Origin: QHVT01 sp036399015
GTDB lineage: Bacteria; Acidobacteriota; Thermoanaerobaculia; Gp7-AA8
Direction: 5' to 3'
NCBI GenBank assembly: GCA_036399015.1
Contig: DASWNW010000091.1
Location: 1-64,000, forward strand
DNA: 64,000 bases
Shown here: one piece after another, positions 1 to 8,533 of the stretch
Numbering within the stretch: the stretch's first letter is position 1
Layout of the letters: each line of letters starts with the position of its first letter
Translations under genes and position numbers: made by a program
The notes under the pieces: generated by a model
What the model was told of the DNA's origin: nothing
The model's input: only the letters and a program-made list of their open reading frames with translations
Database searches by the model: none

Positions 1-1371
1 GCCCATCCCGCCGGCACTGCGGGTGGACGTGCTCTCCCCCTGCCAGAACCGGCGGAAGATGTTGCGCAGCGCCTCCTCGTCCAACCCCCGGCCGGTGTCG
101 GTGACGCGCAGTTCCGCCGCCTGCGAGTCGGTGGTGATCGAGATCTCGATGGAGCCGCCGGCAGGAGTGAACTTCAGCGCGTTCGAGAGAAGGTTCCAGA
201 CCACCTGCTGCAGCCGGTTCCGGTCGGCGTTCACGATCGCCGGTGCGGGCGGCAGGGTGAGATCGAGCCGGATGCGCTTGCTCGCCGCGACCGGCCGCGC
301 CGCTTCGATCGTGCGCAGGACCACCTCGGCGAAATCGATGGCGCGCACGTCGACGGTCAGCTTCCCGGTCAGCGACCAGGCGACGTCGATCAGGTCGTCG
401 ATCAGCTTCGCCTGCAGTTGCGCGCTGTCGAGGATCGCGCGCACCCCCTGCCGCACGCTTTGCGGATCGTCCACGCTGGTGGTCAGCAGCGCCGCCCAGC
501 CGACGATCGACGTCATCGGCGTCCGCAGCTCGTGCGACACGGTGGTGAGGAACTCGTCCTTGACCCGGCTGGCCTGTTCGAGCTCGTCGAACGCGCGGCG
601 GAGCTCCATCTCCGTGTTCTTCCGGTCGGTGACGTCCCGCGTCACCTTGGCGAACCCTCGCAGCGTCCCGGAGGCGTCGCGGAGGGCGGTGATCAGTACG
701 TTCGCCCAGAACGTCGTCCCGTCCTTCCGCACGCGGAGTCCTTCTTCCTCGTACTTGCCCTCGGCGCGGGCGATGACCAGCTCGCGCGCCGGCTTCCCAT
801 CATTGCGATCCTCCTCGTTGTAGAAGATCGAGAAGTGCTGCCCGATGATCTCGTCGCTCGTGTAGCCCTTCAGCCGCTGCGCGCCGATGTTCCAGCTCAC
901 GATCGTGCCGTTCGGATCGAGCATGAAGATCGCGTAGTCCTGGACGCTCTCGACGAGCAGCCGGAAGCGCTCCTCGGCGGCGCGTGTCTCGCTGACGTCG
1001 CGCGTCACCTTCGCGAATCCGCGCAGCGTCCCGGTGTCGTCGCGCATCGCGGTGATCACCACGTCCGCCCAGAAGGTCGAGCCGTCTTTGCGGACACGGA
1101 GCCCCTCCTCGCGGTACGTGCCCACGGTCGCGGCGATGCCCAGCTCGTGCTCCGGTCTCCCCTGCTCGCGGTCCTCGGCGGTGTAGAACGTGGAGAAGTG
1201 CTTGCCGATGACCTCGTCCGCGGGCCAGCCTTTCAGCCGTTCCGCGCCCGGGTTCCAGGTGACGATCCGTCCCTCCGGGTCGAGCATGAAGATCGCGTAA
1301 TCGCGCACGCTCTCGACGAGGAGCCGGAGCAGTTCTTCCGAGGCGCCGCTGGTCGGGTGGCCTGACGTCAC
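1..1371 (-). CDS. PAS-domain sensor histidine kinase (C-terminal end cut by window)
   Basis: Minus-strand frame, open from a GTG at 1371 to the window edge. It contains two consecutive, nearly identical PAS units (each with DYAIFMLDP, GxxxFSxFY and RVRKDGSTFWA-type segments), then a DHp helix with the phospho-acceptor motif SHELRTPMTSI, an N-box (NLLSNALKF) and the start of the ATPase DTGRGLD/GGMG region, where the window ends. It is a cytoplasmic-type kinase with no membrane segment visible, so it probably senses a soluble or redox signal through PAS. The gene follows phzF on the same strand after 36 bp. The start is uncertain: no good ribosome site precedes the GTG. The near-duplicate PAS repeats suggest internal duplication. 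The response-regulator partner is not in the window. Confidence 0.85.
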   Translation of the reverse strand, partial: MTSGHPTSGASEELLRLLVESVRDYAIFMLDPEGRIVTWNPGAERLKGWPADEVIGKHFSTFYTAEDREQGRPEHELGIAATVGTYREEGLRVRKDGSTFWADVVITAMRDDTGTLRGFAKVTRDVSETRAAEERFRLLVESVQDYAIFMLDPNGTIVSWNIGAQRLKGYTSDEIIGQHFSIFYNEEDRNDGKPARELVIARAEGKYEEEGLRVRKDGTTFWANVLITALRDASGTLRGFAKVTRDVTDRKNTEMELRRAFDELEQASRVKDEFLTTVSHELRTPMTSIVGWAALLTTSVDDPQSVRQGVRAILDSAQLQAKLIDDLIDVAWSLTGKLTVDVRAIDFAEVVLRTIEAARPVAASKRIRLDLTLPPAPAIVNADRNRLQQVVWNLLSNALKFTPAGGSIEISITTDSQAAELRVTDTGRGLDEEALRNIFRRFWQGESTSTRSAGGMG

Positions 1372-1407
1372 GGCGCGGATGACTGCGAAGAGCGGACCTG
1401 AAACGGC

Positions 1408-2196
1408 TTACGCCAGCAGCTCGCCGCGGAAAATCGTCACCGCCTGCCCGCCGAGCTTCACCCGGTCGCCTTGCAGGCGGACGCGTACGAAGCCGCCACG
1501 CCGCGAGGCCTGGTATCCGAGGAGCTCCGTCCGCCCGAGTTGCTGCGCCCAATAGGGAGTGAGGGTGCAGTGGGCGGAGCCGGTGACGGGATCTTCGTCG
1601 ACGCCGACACCCGGCGCGAAGAAGCGCGACACGAAGTCGGTCCCCTCGGCGTCGGAGCGGCTGGTGACGACCACGCCGCGGACGGGGATCGTGCGCAGGC
1701 GGGCCTGGTCGGGCGCGAGCGAGCGCACGACCTGTTCGGAGGCTACTTCGACCAGGTAGTCGAACCGGCTGCGGCCCACGTAGACCGCACCGGCGACGCC
1801 GAGCGCCTCCAGCAGCCCTTCCGGCGGGTCGGCCGGCTCGGCGTCGGTGGCGGGAAAGTCGAGCTCGATGAGGCCATTGCGCCGCTCGGCGGTGAGGACG
1901 CCGCTTTTCGTGTGAAACCGGGCCGTCTCCGACGAGGGGAGGACGTTCTCCTCCCACAGCGCATGCGCGCTGGCGAGGGTGGCGTGGCCGCACAGTGCCA
2001 CCTCGGCCGCCGGCGTGAACCAGCGGAGCGAGAAGCCGTCGTCGCGCGGGAGCAGGAACGCGGTCTCGGAGAGGTTCATCTCCATCGCCACGTTCTGCAT
2101 CCACCCCTCGTCACGTTCACTCCCCAGGAGGCAGACCGCGGCAGGGTTGCCGCGGAATGCCTCGGAGGTGAAGGCGTCGATCTGGAGCAGCCGCAC
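1408..2196 (-). CDS. PhzF-family isomerase/epimerase-like protein
   Basis: 262 residues, the usual PhzF length. Family landmarks are visible: the N-terminal QIDAFTSEAFRGNPAAV, the catalytic-glutamate segment EMNLSETAFL, FTPAAEVALCGHATLA, and near the C-terminus GVDEDPVTGSAHC. PhzF proteins have a duplicated diaminopimelate-epimerase-like fold and isomerise small acids. Only a few work in phenazine synthesis, and no other phenazine gene is here, so the substrate is unknown. The gene lies 4 bp downstream of the PuuD-like gene and upstream of the histidine kinase, all on the minus strand, so they are probably co-transcribed. Confidence 0.88.
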   Translation of the reverse strand: MRLLQIDAFTSEAFRGNPAAVCLLGSERDEGWMQNVAMEMNLSETAFLLPRDDGFSLRWFTPAAEVALCGHATLASAHALWEENVLPSSETARFHTKSGVLTAERRNGLIELDFPATDAEPADPPEGLLEALGVAGAVYVGRSRFDYLVEVASEQVVRSLAPDQARLRTIPVRGVVVTSRSDAEGTDFVSRFFAPGVGVDEDPVTGSAHCTLTPYWAQQLGRTELLGYQASRRGGFVRVRLQGDRVKLGGQAVTIFRGELLA

Positions 2197-2200
2197 GGCG

Positions 2201-2983
2201 CTAGAACGGCGCGACTTTCGCGCTCTTGCCGTACGTCCAGCGGACGAAGAGGAACCCGAGCACGAATACGCCGAGGAGGCAGAGGTCGCGCGCGGTGGCG
2301 CCGTACATCGTCGGATAGTGGTTGCTGATCATCGTGAAGACCAGCGGCACCGACATGAACGTGTTGTGACGCGAGCGAAGGCCGGCCTGCGCGACCAGCG
2401 CCGCGTCCGGCGGCGTCCCTTCCTTCGTGGCGGTGATGATCTTCTTCTGATACGGCCAGATCACCATCCAGACGTTCGCCGCCATGATCGAGCCGAGGAT
2501 CAGGCCCGTGTGGATGTAGAGCGAGCGGCCGCCGAACTTCCCGACGTGCTCGAGGAAGAGGTACACCGCCGCCAGGAGCACGAGCACGATCGTGTTCGCG
2601 ACGACGACGTTCTTCACCGACTTCATGACCGCGTTGTAGATCACGAATCCGACCGCCACGATGACGATGACGATCGCCAGCCAGAGCCAGGGGTTGTTCC
2701 CCTCGGCCGTCGGGTCTTCGAAGACGATCTTCGAGTGGTAGTAAATGAGGCCGCCGAGGAGGATGCCGGTGAGCCAGGTCCAGGCGGCCCCCCACCGGAA
2801 CCAGAACAGCGCGCGCGGCATGAGCTCGGGAACGACGATTTTCTTGGTCGGCCCGTCGAGAGACTTGGCAACGTGAGCGTTGACGAAGTTGAAGAAATAC
2901 AGGTGCCCGATCCAGATGATGCCTGCTACGACGTGCGCCCATCGCAGGAACAGTTGCAGGACATCGTTGACGGTCTGCGGCAT
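2201..2983 (-). CDS. PuuD-like membrane protein (urate oxidase N-terminal domain family)
   Basis: 260 residues with about seven hydrophobic helices. WIGHLYFFNFVNAHVAK near the N-terminus and SVPLVFTMISNHYPTMYG near the C-terminus match the membrane domain of PuuD-type urate hydroxylases. PuuD itself carries a C-terminal cytochrome c domain; here the protein stops after the membrane domain and no CxxCH is present. It may therefore need a separate cytochrome or do something else. A clear ribosome site (GAGGAG) lies 9 bases before the ATG. It leads the run puuD-like, phzF, kinase. Urate oxidation is a family-based inference only. Confidence 0.75.
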   Translation of the reverse strand: MPQTVNDVLQLFLRWAHVVAGIIWIGHLYFFNFVNAHVAKSLDGPTKKIVVPELMPRALFWFRWGAAWTWLTGILLGGLIYYHSKIVFEDPTAEGNNPWLWLAIVIVIVAVGFVIYNAVMKSVKNVVVANTIVLVLLAAVYLFLEHVGKFGGRSLYIHTGLILGSIMAANVWMVIWPYQKKIITATKEGTPPDAALVAQAGLRSRHNTFMSVPLVFTMISNHYPTMYGATARDLCLLGVFVLGFLFVRWTYGKSAKVAPF

Positions 2984-3037
2984 GTGGGGGTTCTCCTCTA
3001 TCCGCGGTCGTTATTTAGGGGTAGCCTGCGCGCGATT

Positions 3038-3700
3038 ATGAGTGATCTCGCCGGAAAAGTCGCGATCGTCACGGGCGCCTCGTCGGGCATCGGCAGAAAG
3101 ACCGCGGAGCTGTTCGAAATGCAGGGCGCACGGGTGGTCACGTTCGCACGTTCGGCCGGCACGGTGACGGGCGACGTCGCCGATCCGGAGGCGATCGAGC
3201 GGCTCTTCGCGGCGACCGAGGAGCGCTTCGGCGCGTGCGAGGTCCTCGTGAACTGCGCCGGGATGATCGACCCGGCGCCGCTCGTCGACACGAGCCTCGA
3301 GCGGTGGCGGCGGATGTTCGCCGTCAACGTCGACGGGATCTACCTCGCCTGCCGCCGCGCGCTCCCGTCGATGCTCGAACGCGGCGCGGGGGCGATCGTG
3401 AACGTCGCCTCCATCTCCGGCGTCGTCGGGCCGGACAAGTTCCCCGGGTGGGTCTCGTACTGCGCGAGCAAGGGGGCGGTGATCTCGCTGACGGAGGCGC
3501 TGGCGGTCGAGGTGAAGGGGCGCGGTGTCAGGGTGAACGCGGTCAGCCCCGGCTCCGTCGACACGAAGATGTGGGCGGAGGCGAGCGGCGGGGCTCCGGC
3601 GGCGATGACCCCGGAGGAGATCGCCGAAACGATCCTCTTTCTTGCATCGGATCGCTCCCGGCCGATGAATGGCCAGAACCTGAATGTCTATTCGGCTTGA
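3038..3700 (+). CDS. SDR-family oxidoreductase
   Basis: 220 residues, a classical short-chain dehydrogenase. The cofactor site is TGASSGIG near the N-terminus, followed by NCAG, the catalytic serine in VASISG, the YCASK tyrosine/lysine pair and the NAVSPG segment. The region normally holding the adenine-ribose-binding acidic residue reads TFARSAG, so cofactor preference is not clear. The substrate is unknown; FabG-like ketoacyl reduction is possible. The first ATG after the divergent spacer (3038) gives the Rossmann motif at the normal distance. The 3' end overlaps alr by 17 bp, so they are translationally linked. Confidence 0.88.
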   Translation: MSDLAGKVAIVTGASSGIGRKTAELFEMQGARVVTFARSAGTVTGDVADPEAIERLFAATEERFGACEVLVNCAGMIDPAPLVDTSLERWRRMFAVNVDGIYLACRRALPSMLERGAGAIVNVASISGVVGPDKFPGWVSYCASKGAVISLTEALAVEVKGRGVRVNAVSPGSVDTKMWAEASGGAPAAMTPEEIAETILFLASDRSRPMNGQNLNVYSA

Positions 3701-4841
3701 GCAGCAGCGGCCGACCTGGGCCGAGATCGACCTCCGGGCATTCGATCGGAACGTCGACGCGATCGCGTCGCGGCTCCCGTCCGGCACACGCCTGATCGCG
3801 CTGCTGAAGGCGGACGCCTACGGCCACGGCGCCGTGGAGCTCGCGCGGCGGTGTACGCCCGACCGCGTGGCCATGATCGGCGTGGCGCTGCTCGAAGAGG
3901 CGCTGGAGCTGCGCCGCGCCGGAATCACGCTGCCGCTGCTCGTCCTCGGCGCGCTCAATGAGGAGCAGGTGCGCATCGCGCTCGAGCACGACGTGACCCT
4001 CGGCGTGCCCGGTCCGGAGGCGCTCGAGGCGGTGGCGGCGGTGGCGCGGGAGCGCGACGTGGCCATCCATCTCAAGCTCGACTCCGGGATGGGCCGCATG
4101 GGCTCCGTCGAGAGCGAGCTGCCGCGGGTCGTCGAGCTCCTGCGCTCGGCCCCCCGGCTGCGCGTCGACGCGATCTATACGCACTTTGCCAACGCCAGTG
4201 ATCCGCGCGACGCGCTCACCGACCAGCAGGTCGCGAACTTCGACCGGATGGTGGAGACGCTGCGCGCCGCCGGAATCGAGGCGCCGCGGCATCACGTCTC
4301 GAACAGCGCCGGTGCGATGCGCGGGATCATGCACGGCGACTACGTCCGCACCGGCATCGTGCTGTACGGCGCCGCGCCCCTCGACACGGAGTCGACGCGG
4401 CTCGAGCCGGTCATGCGCTGGCGCACCGCGATCGCGCGGCTGAAGGAGCTGCCGGCGGGGCATGCCGTCGGCTACGGGGCGACATTCCATACGCGGCGCA
4501 CCAGCCGCATCGCGACGGTTCCCGTCGGATACGCGGACGGCTACGACCGCGGCCTCTCCAACCGCGGCGAGGTGCTGGTGCGGGGGAAACGGGTGCCGGT
4601 GGTGGGGCGGGTGTCGATGGACCTCGTCACCATCGACGTGACCGACGTCGAGGACGTGCGCGCCGGCGACGAGGTGGTGCTGCTCGGGCGGCAGGGCGGC
4701 GAGGAGATCGCGGCCGAAGAGCTGGCGGCGAAACTTGATACGATCTCGTACGAGGTGTTCTGCGGAGTGAGCGCGCGCGTCCCGCGCGTCTACCTCGACG
4801 GCGAGACCGTCGTCCGCGTGCGAACACGTTTCGACGAATGA
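3684..4841 (+). CDS. alr: Alanine racemase
   Basis: 385 residues, normal for the family. It is a PLP enzyme interconverting L- and D-alanine for peptidoglycan. The PLP lysine is K42 in LLKADAYGHG. The C-terminal domain carries GYGATFHTRRTSRIATVPVGYADGY and VGRVSMDLVTIDVTD. It starts inside the SDR gene and ends 4 bp inside the next gene (ATGA overlap), which places it in an SDR-alr-mlaE-mlaF operon devoted mostly to the envelope. Confidence 0.96.
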   Translation: MSIRLEQQRPTWAEIDLRAFDRNVDAIASRLPSGTRLIALLKADAYGHGAVELARRCTPDRVAMIGVALLEEALELRRAGITLPLLVLGALNEEQVRIALEHDVTLGVPGPEALEAVAAVARERDVAIHLKLDSGMGRMGSVESELPRVVELLRSAPRLRVDAIYTHFANASDPRDALTDQQVANFDRMVETLRAAGIEAPRHHVSNSAGAMRGIMHGDYVRTGIVLYGAAPLDTESTRLEPVMRWRTAIARLKELPAGHAVGYGATFHTRRTSRIATVPVGYADGYDRGLSNRGEVLVRGKRVPVVGRVSMDLVTIDVTDVEDVRAGDEVVLLGRQGGEEIAAEELAAKLDTISYEVFCGVSARVPRVYLDGETVVRVRTRFDE

Positions 4842-5608
4842 CCACCATCCTCGACCGCATCGGCCGGACCTTCATCCGGCTGTTCGAGCAGACCGGCCTC
4901 TGGTTCGATGCGCTCTGGAAGACGATCGCCTGGATGTTCCGTCGCCCCTTCGACGTGGGGGAGTGGTTCCGGCAGATGGTCCGCGTCGGCGTCGACTCCA
5001 TCCCCGTCGTCTTCCTGACGACGATGTTCACCGGCATGGTCATGGCGCTGCAGGTGCATCAGGGCTTCGCCCGCGTGCACGCGGAGCAGTTCGTCGCCTC
5101 CGTCGTCGCGCTGGCGATGCTGCGCGAGCTGTCGCCTGTGCTGGTGGGGCTGATGGTGACGGGGCGCGTCGGGTCGTCGATGGCCGCCGAGATCGGGACG
5201 ATGCGCGTCACCGAGCAGCTCGACGCGTTGCGGGCCCTGGCGACCGATCCGATTCAGTATCTCTTCGTCCCCCGCGTCATCGCCGGCGTGATCATGCTCC
5301 CCTTCCTCTGCGTCCTCGGCGACGCGCTCGGCATCTACGGCGGCTACCTCGTCTCGGTGAAGCTGCTGAAGACGAACCCGGTGGTCTACAAGCAGAACAC
5401 CTTTCAGTTCCTGCAGCTCAGCGACGTCTGGAGCGGGTTGATCAAGGCCGGCGTTTTCGGACTGATCCTCACCCTCACCGGCTGCGTGCGCGGCTACTAC
5501 ACGACCGGCGGCGCGGAAGGCGTCGGCCGCGCCACGACGTACGCGGTCGTGTCGGCGTCGCTGATCATCCTGCTGACCGACTTCTTCCTCACGAAGCTGC
5601 TCTTCTGA
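4838..5608 (+). CDS. mlaE: MlaE-family ABC transporter permease
   Basis: 256 residues with several membrane helices. The conserved MlaE block reads LRELSPVLVGLMVTGRVGSSMAAEIGTM followed by RVTEQLDALRALATDP. Proteins of this family form the inner-membrane part of lipid transporters that keep the outer membrane asymmetric. The ATPase gene follows with a 1-base overlap (TGATG). The substrate-binding MlaD (MCE) partner is not adjacent on either side, so it must lie elsewhere or be absent. The symbol is by family; the lipid and direction are not known. Confidence 0.9.
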   Translation: MTTILDRIGRTFIRLFEQTGLWFDALWKTIAWMFRRPFDVGEWFRQMVRVGVDSIPVVFLTTMFTGMVMALQVHQGFARVHAEQFVASVVALAMLRELSPVLVGLMVTGRVGSSMAAEIGTMRVTEQLDALRALATDPIQYLFVPRVIAGVIMLPFLCVLGDALGIYGGYLVSVKLLKTNPVVYKQNTFQFLQLSDVWSGLIKAGVFGLILTLTGCVRGYYTTGGAEGVGRATTYAVVSASLIILLTDFFLTKLLF

Positions 5609-6360
5609 TGGCTTTCATCTCGCTCCAGAACCTCTACAAGGCGTTCGACGGCCGGCAGGTCCTGTGCGACATGTCGATCGACGTGGCGCGCGGCGAGTCG
5701 CTCGTCATCGTCGGCGGCTCCGGCACCGGGAAGAGCGTCACGCTCAAGCACATCATCGGGCTGCTGAAGCCCGATCGCGGCCGCGTGCTCGTCGACGGCG
5801 AGGACATCACCGCCATGAAGGACGTGGAGCTGAACCAGTTCCGCCGCCGCTTCGGCATGGCCTTTCAGGAGGGGGCGCTGTTCGACTCCATGTCGGTCTT
5901 CGAGAACATCGCCTTCCCGCTCCGGCGGAGCGGGAGGATGTCGGAGAAACAGATCCGCGCGCGCGTCGAGGAGTGCCTCGAGGACGTGCACCTGCACGGC
6001 GTGGAGAAGAAGCGGCCCTCGGAGCTGTCGGGCGGCATGCGCCGCCGCGTCGGGTTCGCGCGGGCGATCTCGCTCAAGCCGGAGATCCTGCTGTTCGACG
6101 AGCCGACCACCGGCCTCGATCCCGTCATCAGCGACGTCATCGCGGAGCTGATCGAGGAGATGGACGTGAAGCTCGGCGTCACCACCGTCACCATCACCCA
6201 CGACATGAAGGTCGCGTTCAAGATCGCCGATCGCGTGGCGATGCTCTACAAGGGGCGGATCATCGAAGAGGGGACGCCCGAGGAGTTCCAGCGGTCGAAG
6301 AACCCGATCGTGGAGCAGTTCATCGAGGGGCGCGCCAACGGTCCGCTGACCGACGACTAA
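5608..6360 (+). CDS. mlaF: MlaF-family ABC transporter ATPase
   Basis: 250 residues; the start is the ATG overlapping the mlaE stop. Walker A GGSGTGKS, Q-loop MAFQEGALFDSMSVFENIAF, signature LSGGMRRRVGFARA, Walker B LLFDEPTTGLDP and the H-loop ITHDMK are all intact. MlaF-like proteins power lipid transport through MlaE. It is the last gene of the operon, followed by a hairpin that it shares with the opposing lipoprotein gene. Confidence 0.93.
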   Translation: MAFISLQNLYKAFDGRQVLCDMSIDVARGESLVIVGGSGTGKSVTLKHIIGLLKPDRGRVLVDGEDITAMKDVELNQFRRRFGMAFQEGALFDSMSVFENIAFPLRRSGRMSEKQIRARVEECLEDVHLHGVEKKRPSELSGGMRRRVGFARAISLKPEILLFDEPTTGLDPVISDVIAELIEEMDVKLGVTTVTITHDMKVAFKIADRVAMLYKGRIIEEGTPEEFQRSKNPIVEQFIEGRANGPLTDD

Positions 6361-6361
6361 A

Positions 6362-6386
6362 GAAAAGGGCGCGGTCTCCCGCGCCC
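6362..6386 (-). terminator. Rho-independent terminator of the Thr-rich lipoprotein gene
   Basis: Perfect 7-bp stem (GGGCGCG 6367-6373 pairing with CGCGCCC 6380-6386), 6-base loop, and on the minus strand a TTTT run (6366-6363). It lies 26 bp past the stop of the minus-strand lipoprotein gene. For the plus-strand mlaF transcript the stem is present but no T run follows. Confidence 0.75.
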
Positions 6387-6412
6387 TCCGAAGACAACTC
6401 CCGTAACTGAGG

Positions 6413-6835
6413 TCAGTCTTTCCGCAGCCGCGTGCGGGTCGTGGTCGTCGTGTCGTCGTCGTCCGTGTCGACCGTGGTGGTGCTGGTGTTGGTCGTGGTG
6501 GTGGTCGTCGACTGCGTGTCGAGCGAGGACGAAGAGGTCATCGGCGCCTGGACCGTGGTCACGGTCGTGGTGGTGTCGAGCGGAGCGCCCGGGGCGACCA
6601 CCGAATGGGCCAGGTCGTTCGTCGGGGTATTGTCGGTGTCTACGGTGGAGTTGGCAGAGACGGTCCCGGTCGTGTCGACGACGGTGCCGCTGCTGGTCAT
6701 GGAGGTGTTGCTCTCGACGGCGACCGTGTCGTCGGTGGTCGCAACGTCGGTATTGCTCGTCGACGCGCAGGCGCCGGTGAGCAGGAGGGCCGCAAATCCG
6801 GCCGCTACCAGGGAGCTGTTCATCAGTTTCTTCAT
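6413..6835 (-). CDS. Low-complexity Thr/Ser/Asp-rich lipoprotein
   Basis: 140 residues. MKKLMNSSLVAAGFAALLLT is a lipoprotein signal peptide, and LLTGAC places the lipidated cysteine at C23. The rest is almost entirely T, S, D, N and V, with TTTTTT-type runs and a DTDDDDTTTTTRTRLRKD tail: probably disordered and surface-exposed or periplasmic. A ribosome site (AGGAG) lies 8 bases before the ATG, which together with the terminator supports this strand rather than the valine-rich opposite frame. Function is unknown; a spacer, an O-glycosylation substrate or a stress protein are all possible. Confidence 0.75.
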   Translation of the reverse strand: MKKLMNSSLVAAGFAALLLTGACASTSNTDVATTDDTVAVESNTSMTSSGTVVDTTGTVSANSTVDTDNTPTNDLAHSVVAPGAPLDTTTTVTTVQAPMTSSSSLDTQSTTTTTTNTSTTTVDTDDDDTTTTTRTRLRKD

Positions 6836-6937
6836 TCTGTGACTCCTGATTCAGTTCAGTTGCGGCCACGAAGGTGTGGCCGGCGCTGAACGTAGGGGCA
6901 AAACAAATGCCTACTTATTTGAAACAACCACGGACGT

Positions 6938-8248
6938 ATGATGGATGGCGTGAGCGAGCGCCCCGTTTACTCGGTCAGTGAGCTGATCCGGCAGCTCAAC
7001 CTCGACCTCTACCGCTACAACGACGTCTCCGTCGAGGGCGAAGTGACCAATTTCGTCCGCTCCGCCGCCGGTCACCTCTACTTCTCCATCAAGGACGCGA
7101 AGGCGCAGATGCGGGTGGTGTTCTTCGCCACCAACGCCCGCTTCCTCCGGTTCCGGATCGAGAACGGGCTGCAGTTGATCGTCCGCGGCCGCCTGACGAT
7201 CTACGAGGCGAAGGGGGAGTTCCAGCTCAGCGCCGTCTCCGCCGAGCCTGCCGGCGTCGGCGCGTTGCAGCTCGCCTTCGAGCAGCTCAAGAAGCGGCTG
7301 GCGGAGGAGGGGCTCTTCGACCCGGCCCGCAAGAAGCCGATCCCGATGCTGCCGCAGCGGATTGCCGTCGTCACCAGCCCCACCGGCGCTGCCCTCCGCG
7401 ACATCCTGAACGTCCTCGGCCGCCGCTTCGAGGGACTCTCGCTGCAGATCTACCCGGTGCGGGTGCAGGGGGCGAACGCGGCGCGCGAGATCGCCACCGC
7501 CATCAAGTACCTGTCCCGCTGGAAGCTGCACGACGTGGTGCTGATCTGCCGCGGTGGAGGCTCGCTGGAGGACCTCTGGGCATTCAATGAGGAGATCGTC
7601 GCCCGCGCCGTCGCCGACTGCGACGTCCCGACCATCTCCGGCGTCGGTCACGAGACCGACTTCACGATCTGCGACTTCGTGGCCGACCTCCGCGCCCCCA
7701 CCCCTTCGGCCGCCGCCGAGATCGTGATCCGGGCGAAGAGCGAGATCTGCACGCAGATCGACCACATGGTGCGGCGCGTCCGGCACGTCGTCGAGGCGCG
7801 CGTCCGGAACTACCGGCACGAGCTGCGGCACCTCGCCTCGTCCGACCGCCTCGGGATCGTCCTCCGCCGCGTCGCCGTCGCCCGCGACCGGCTGGAGCGC
7901 CGCCGCGTGCTCCTCTACCGCCTCCTCGACGCGCGCGCCAAGACGCTGCGGCGGAGGCTGAACGCGTGCGACGAGCCGCTGGCGCGCTACCCCGTCCGCA
8001 TCGCGCGCGACCGGGAGCGGCTGCGGGCGACGGTGGCCACGTTGCAGGCGGTGTCGCCGCTGTCGGTGCTCTCGCGCGGCTACGCGATCGCCTTCTCCCG
8101 CACCCGCCGCGGCCGCAAGCCGATCCTCGACTCCTCGCAGGTGAGGGTCGGCGAGCAGATCGAGGTGCAGCTCAAGCGCGGCCGGCTCGAGGCGACGGTG
8201 GACCGGCATACGCTCGGCGTGGAGAGCGTCTGGCCCGGCAGCGAGTAG
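6938..8248 (+). CDS. xseA: Exodeoxyribonuclease VII large subunit
   Basis: 436 residues. An N-terminal OB fold (VYSVSELIRQLN, VEGEVTNFVRSAAGHLYFSIKD) is followed by the catalytic domain with IAVVTSPTGAALRDIL, ICRGGGSLEDLWAFNEE and ISGVGHETDFTICDFVADLRAPTPSAAAE, then a long arginine-rich coiled coil. With XseB it degrades single-stranded DNA to oligonucleotides. Start choice is among ATG 6938, ATG 6941 and GTG 6950; none has a clear ribosome site. It is the first gene of the xseA-xseB-ispA-dxs-tlyA operon. Confidence 0.95.
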   Translation: MMDGVSERPVYSVSELIRQLNLDLYRYNDVSVEGEVTNFVRSAAGHLYFSIKDAKAQMRVVFFATNARFLRFRIENGLQLIVRGRLTIYEAKGEFQLSAVSAEPAGVGALQLAFEQLKKRLAEEGLFDPARKKPIPMLPQRIAVVTSPTGAALRDILNVLGRRFEGLSLQIYPVRVQGANAAREIATAIKYLSRWKLHDVVLICRGGGSLEDLWAFNEEIVARAVADCDVPTISGVGHETDFTICDFVADLRAPTPSAAAEIVIRAKSEICTQIDHMVRRVRHVVEARVRNYRHELRHLASSDRLGIVLRRVAVARDRLERRRVLLYRLLDARAKTLRRRLNACDEPLARYPVRIARDRERLRATVATLQAVSPLSVLSRGYAIAFSRTRRGRKPILDSSQVRVGEQIEVQLKRGRLEATVDRHTLGVESVWPGSE

Positions 8249-8269
8249 TGCTATAACCCCCCGCAAATC

Positions 8270-8533
8270 ATGGCCGCCCGCCGCCCCAACGAGTTCGAGA
8301 AGTCGTTCCAGAACCTCGAGAAGATCGTGCAGCGTCTGGAGAGTGAGGAGCTGCCGCTCGACGAGTCGCTCCAGCTCTTCGAGGAAGGGATCAAGCTCTC
8401 GCGCTTCTGCCACCAGCGCCTCGAAGAGGTGGAGAAGAAAATCGAGCTGATCCTCGCCGACGCGAAGGGGCAGCCGGTAACGGAGCCGTTCGAGGAGGAC
8501 GAGCTGCCGGAAGACGAGGACGACGCCGGGTGA
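8270..8533 (+). CDS. xseB: Exodeoxyribonuclease VII small subunit
   Basis: 87 residues, typical size. FEKSFQNLEKIVQRLESEELPLDESLQLFEEGIKLSRFC is the family hallmark, a helical hairpin that wraps the XseA stalk; an acidic tail follows. It lies 21 bp after xseA and its stop overlaps the GTG of the prenyltransferase gene (GTGA). Confidence 0.95.
   Translation: MAARRPNEFEKSFQNLEKIVQRLESEELPLDESLQLFEEGIKLSRFCHQRLEEVEKKIELILADAKGQPVTEPFEEDELPEDEDDAG

Noticed and set aside
6432..6842. Valine-rich frame opposite the Thr-rich lipoprotein
   Set aside because: The other strand has a signal peptide with lipobox, an AGGAG ribosome site and a terminator with T run; the valine frame has none of these.
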